A stretch of DNA of 33,159 bases, taken from NCBI GenBank assembly GCA_039714395.1, contig JBDLJH010000027.1, positions 1 to 33,159 on the forward strand, written 5' to 3'. This stretch comes from JAPHSX01 sp039714395. Lineage in GTDB: Bacteria > Pseudomonadota > Gammaproteobacteria > Thiohalomonadales > Thiohalomonadaceae. A program made the translations under genes and the position numbers. Under the pieces are notes generated by a model, which searched no databases, was not told where the DNA came from, and was given only the letters and a program-made list of their open reading frames with translations. This document shows positions 32,866-33,159 of the stretch, piece by piece; position 1 is the stretch's first letter; every line of letters begins with the position of its first letter.

Positions 32866-32893
32866 TTGCGCCGGCAAATGCGGTGCGTATAAT
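32866..32893 (+). promoter_or_regulatory. First rRNA operon promoter (P1)
   Basis: TTGCGC (32866-32871) and TATAAT (32888-32893) are 16 bp apart. A strongly AT-rich stretch just upstream (32819-32864) looks like an UP element, and the GCGC discriminator after the -10 is typical of stringently controlled rRNA promoters. Confidence 0.75.
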
Positions 32894-32952
32894 GCGCAGC
32901 TTCTTCGGCGACATAGCTCGCTGAGAAGCACAGGGAAAAGTGCTTCAGTGCA

Positions 32953-33010
32953 GCAAATTTCAAGTAAATTTGCCGCGTAGTGCAGAGGGAATTCAGGCCA
33001 TTGCGGCCTG
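32953..33010 (+). other. Two stem-loops between rRNA promoters P1 and P2
   Basis: GCAAATTT (32953-32960) pairs perfectly with AAATTTGC (32966-32973) around CAAGT, and CAGGCC (32994-32999) pairs with GGCCTG (33005-33010). GCTGAGAAGC occurs at 32920-32929 and again at 33072-33081, suggesting a duplicated leader segment. Confidence 0.7.
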
Positions 33011-33031
33011 CAATGATTCTGTAATAATTTG

Positions 33032-33059
33032 TTGACAAGGGACTGAATGTCGGTAGAAT
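33032..33059 (+). promoter_or_regulatory. Second rRNA operon promoter (P2)
   Basis: A perfect TTGACA (33032-33037) is 16 bp from TAGAAT (33054-33059), upstream of the boxA. Confidence 0.85.
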
Positions 33060-33087
33060 ACCGGCCTCCTTGCTGAGAAGCGAGGGA

Positions 33088-33099
33088 TGCTCTTTAACA
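33088..33099 (+). promoter_or_regulatory. boxA antitermination site of the rRNA leader
   Basis: TGCTCTTTAACA is the canonical gammaproteobacterial boxA, bound by NusB-NusE in the rRNA antitermination complex. It shows that a 16S rRNA gene begins shortly beyond the right edge; none of the mature 16S is inside the window. Confidence 0.93.
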
Positions 33100-33159
33100 A
33101 TTTGGCTAGATAATTTGTGTGGGTGCTCCGTCGTGTTTTTGATTGCAAAAACTCGATGA

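Overview
The window is a 33-kb piece of a gammaproteobacterial chromosome. The gene set and gene order support this: rimO; mpl-ubiX-LON domain; thiD-thiE-hemL; argC-DUF6776-bactofilin-erpA; and anmK-M23 peptidase-tyrS running into an rRNA operon leader. No phage, plasmid or CRISPR genes are seen, and I recognise no tRNA. The species cannot be read from the sequence. A Cyc2-like outer-membrane cytochrome, heme and thiamine genes and long lysine-rich histone-like tails suggest a free-living, possibly chemolithotrophic, member of the Chromatiales or a nearby order. That placement is inference.

Layout. 1-0.4 kb: tail of a histone H1-like protein made of 15-bp repeats, with a terminator. 0.4-4.2 kb: rimO (-), a stand-alone fused cytochrome-porin resembling the iron oxidase Cyc2 (+), and a GST-like protein (+). 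4.2-6.5 kb: a tight minus-strand operon of yjbQ, an AEC transporter, a Rieske protein and an SH3-domain membrane protein. 6.5-7.6 kb: an HU protein with a lysine-repeat N-terminal arm, then a possible 34-codon gene. 7.6-10 kb: a phospholipase D/cardiolipin synthase and rnd (-). 10-13.3 kb: a membrane protein, mpl, ubiX and a LON-domain protein (+). 13.3-15.8 kb: a DedA-PAP2-LssY fusion whose PAP2 catalytic motifs are eroded, and a 61-aa orphan. 15.8-19.2 kb: aldolase, thiD, thiE and hemL (all -), with a heptamer repeat upstream of hemL. 19.2-22.1 kb: a 160-bp palindromic MITE-like element, then a porin/FMN-binding/PepSY operon (-) behind a promoter overlapped by a good Fur-box match. 22.1-24.8 kb: hemJ, a TlpA-like thioredoxin and a CLC chloride channel with CBS domains (-). 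24.9-28.9 kb: argC, DUF6776, bactofilin, erpA and citrate synthase (+). 28.9-31.5 kb: anmK and an M23 peptidase (-). 31.6-33.2 kb: tyrS (+), then two rRNA promoters and boxA; the 16S gene lies beyond the window.

How the parts connect. Much of the window is housekeeping: ribosome and RNA maturation (rimO, rnd, tyrS, rrn leader), cell-wall recycling and remodelling (mpl, anmK, M23), and cofactors (hemL, hemJ, thiD, thiE, ubiX, erpA). The most interesting content concerns iron: a Cyc2-like protein that could take electrons from Fe(II) at the outer membrane, and separately a probably Fur-repressed porin-flavoprotein-PepSY operon that could reduce or import iron in the periplasm without a TonB receptor nearby.
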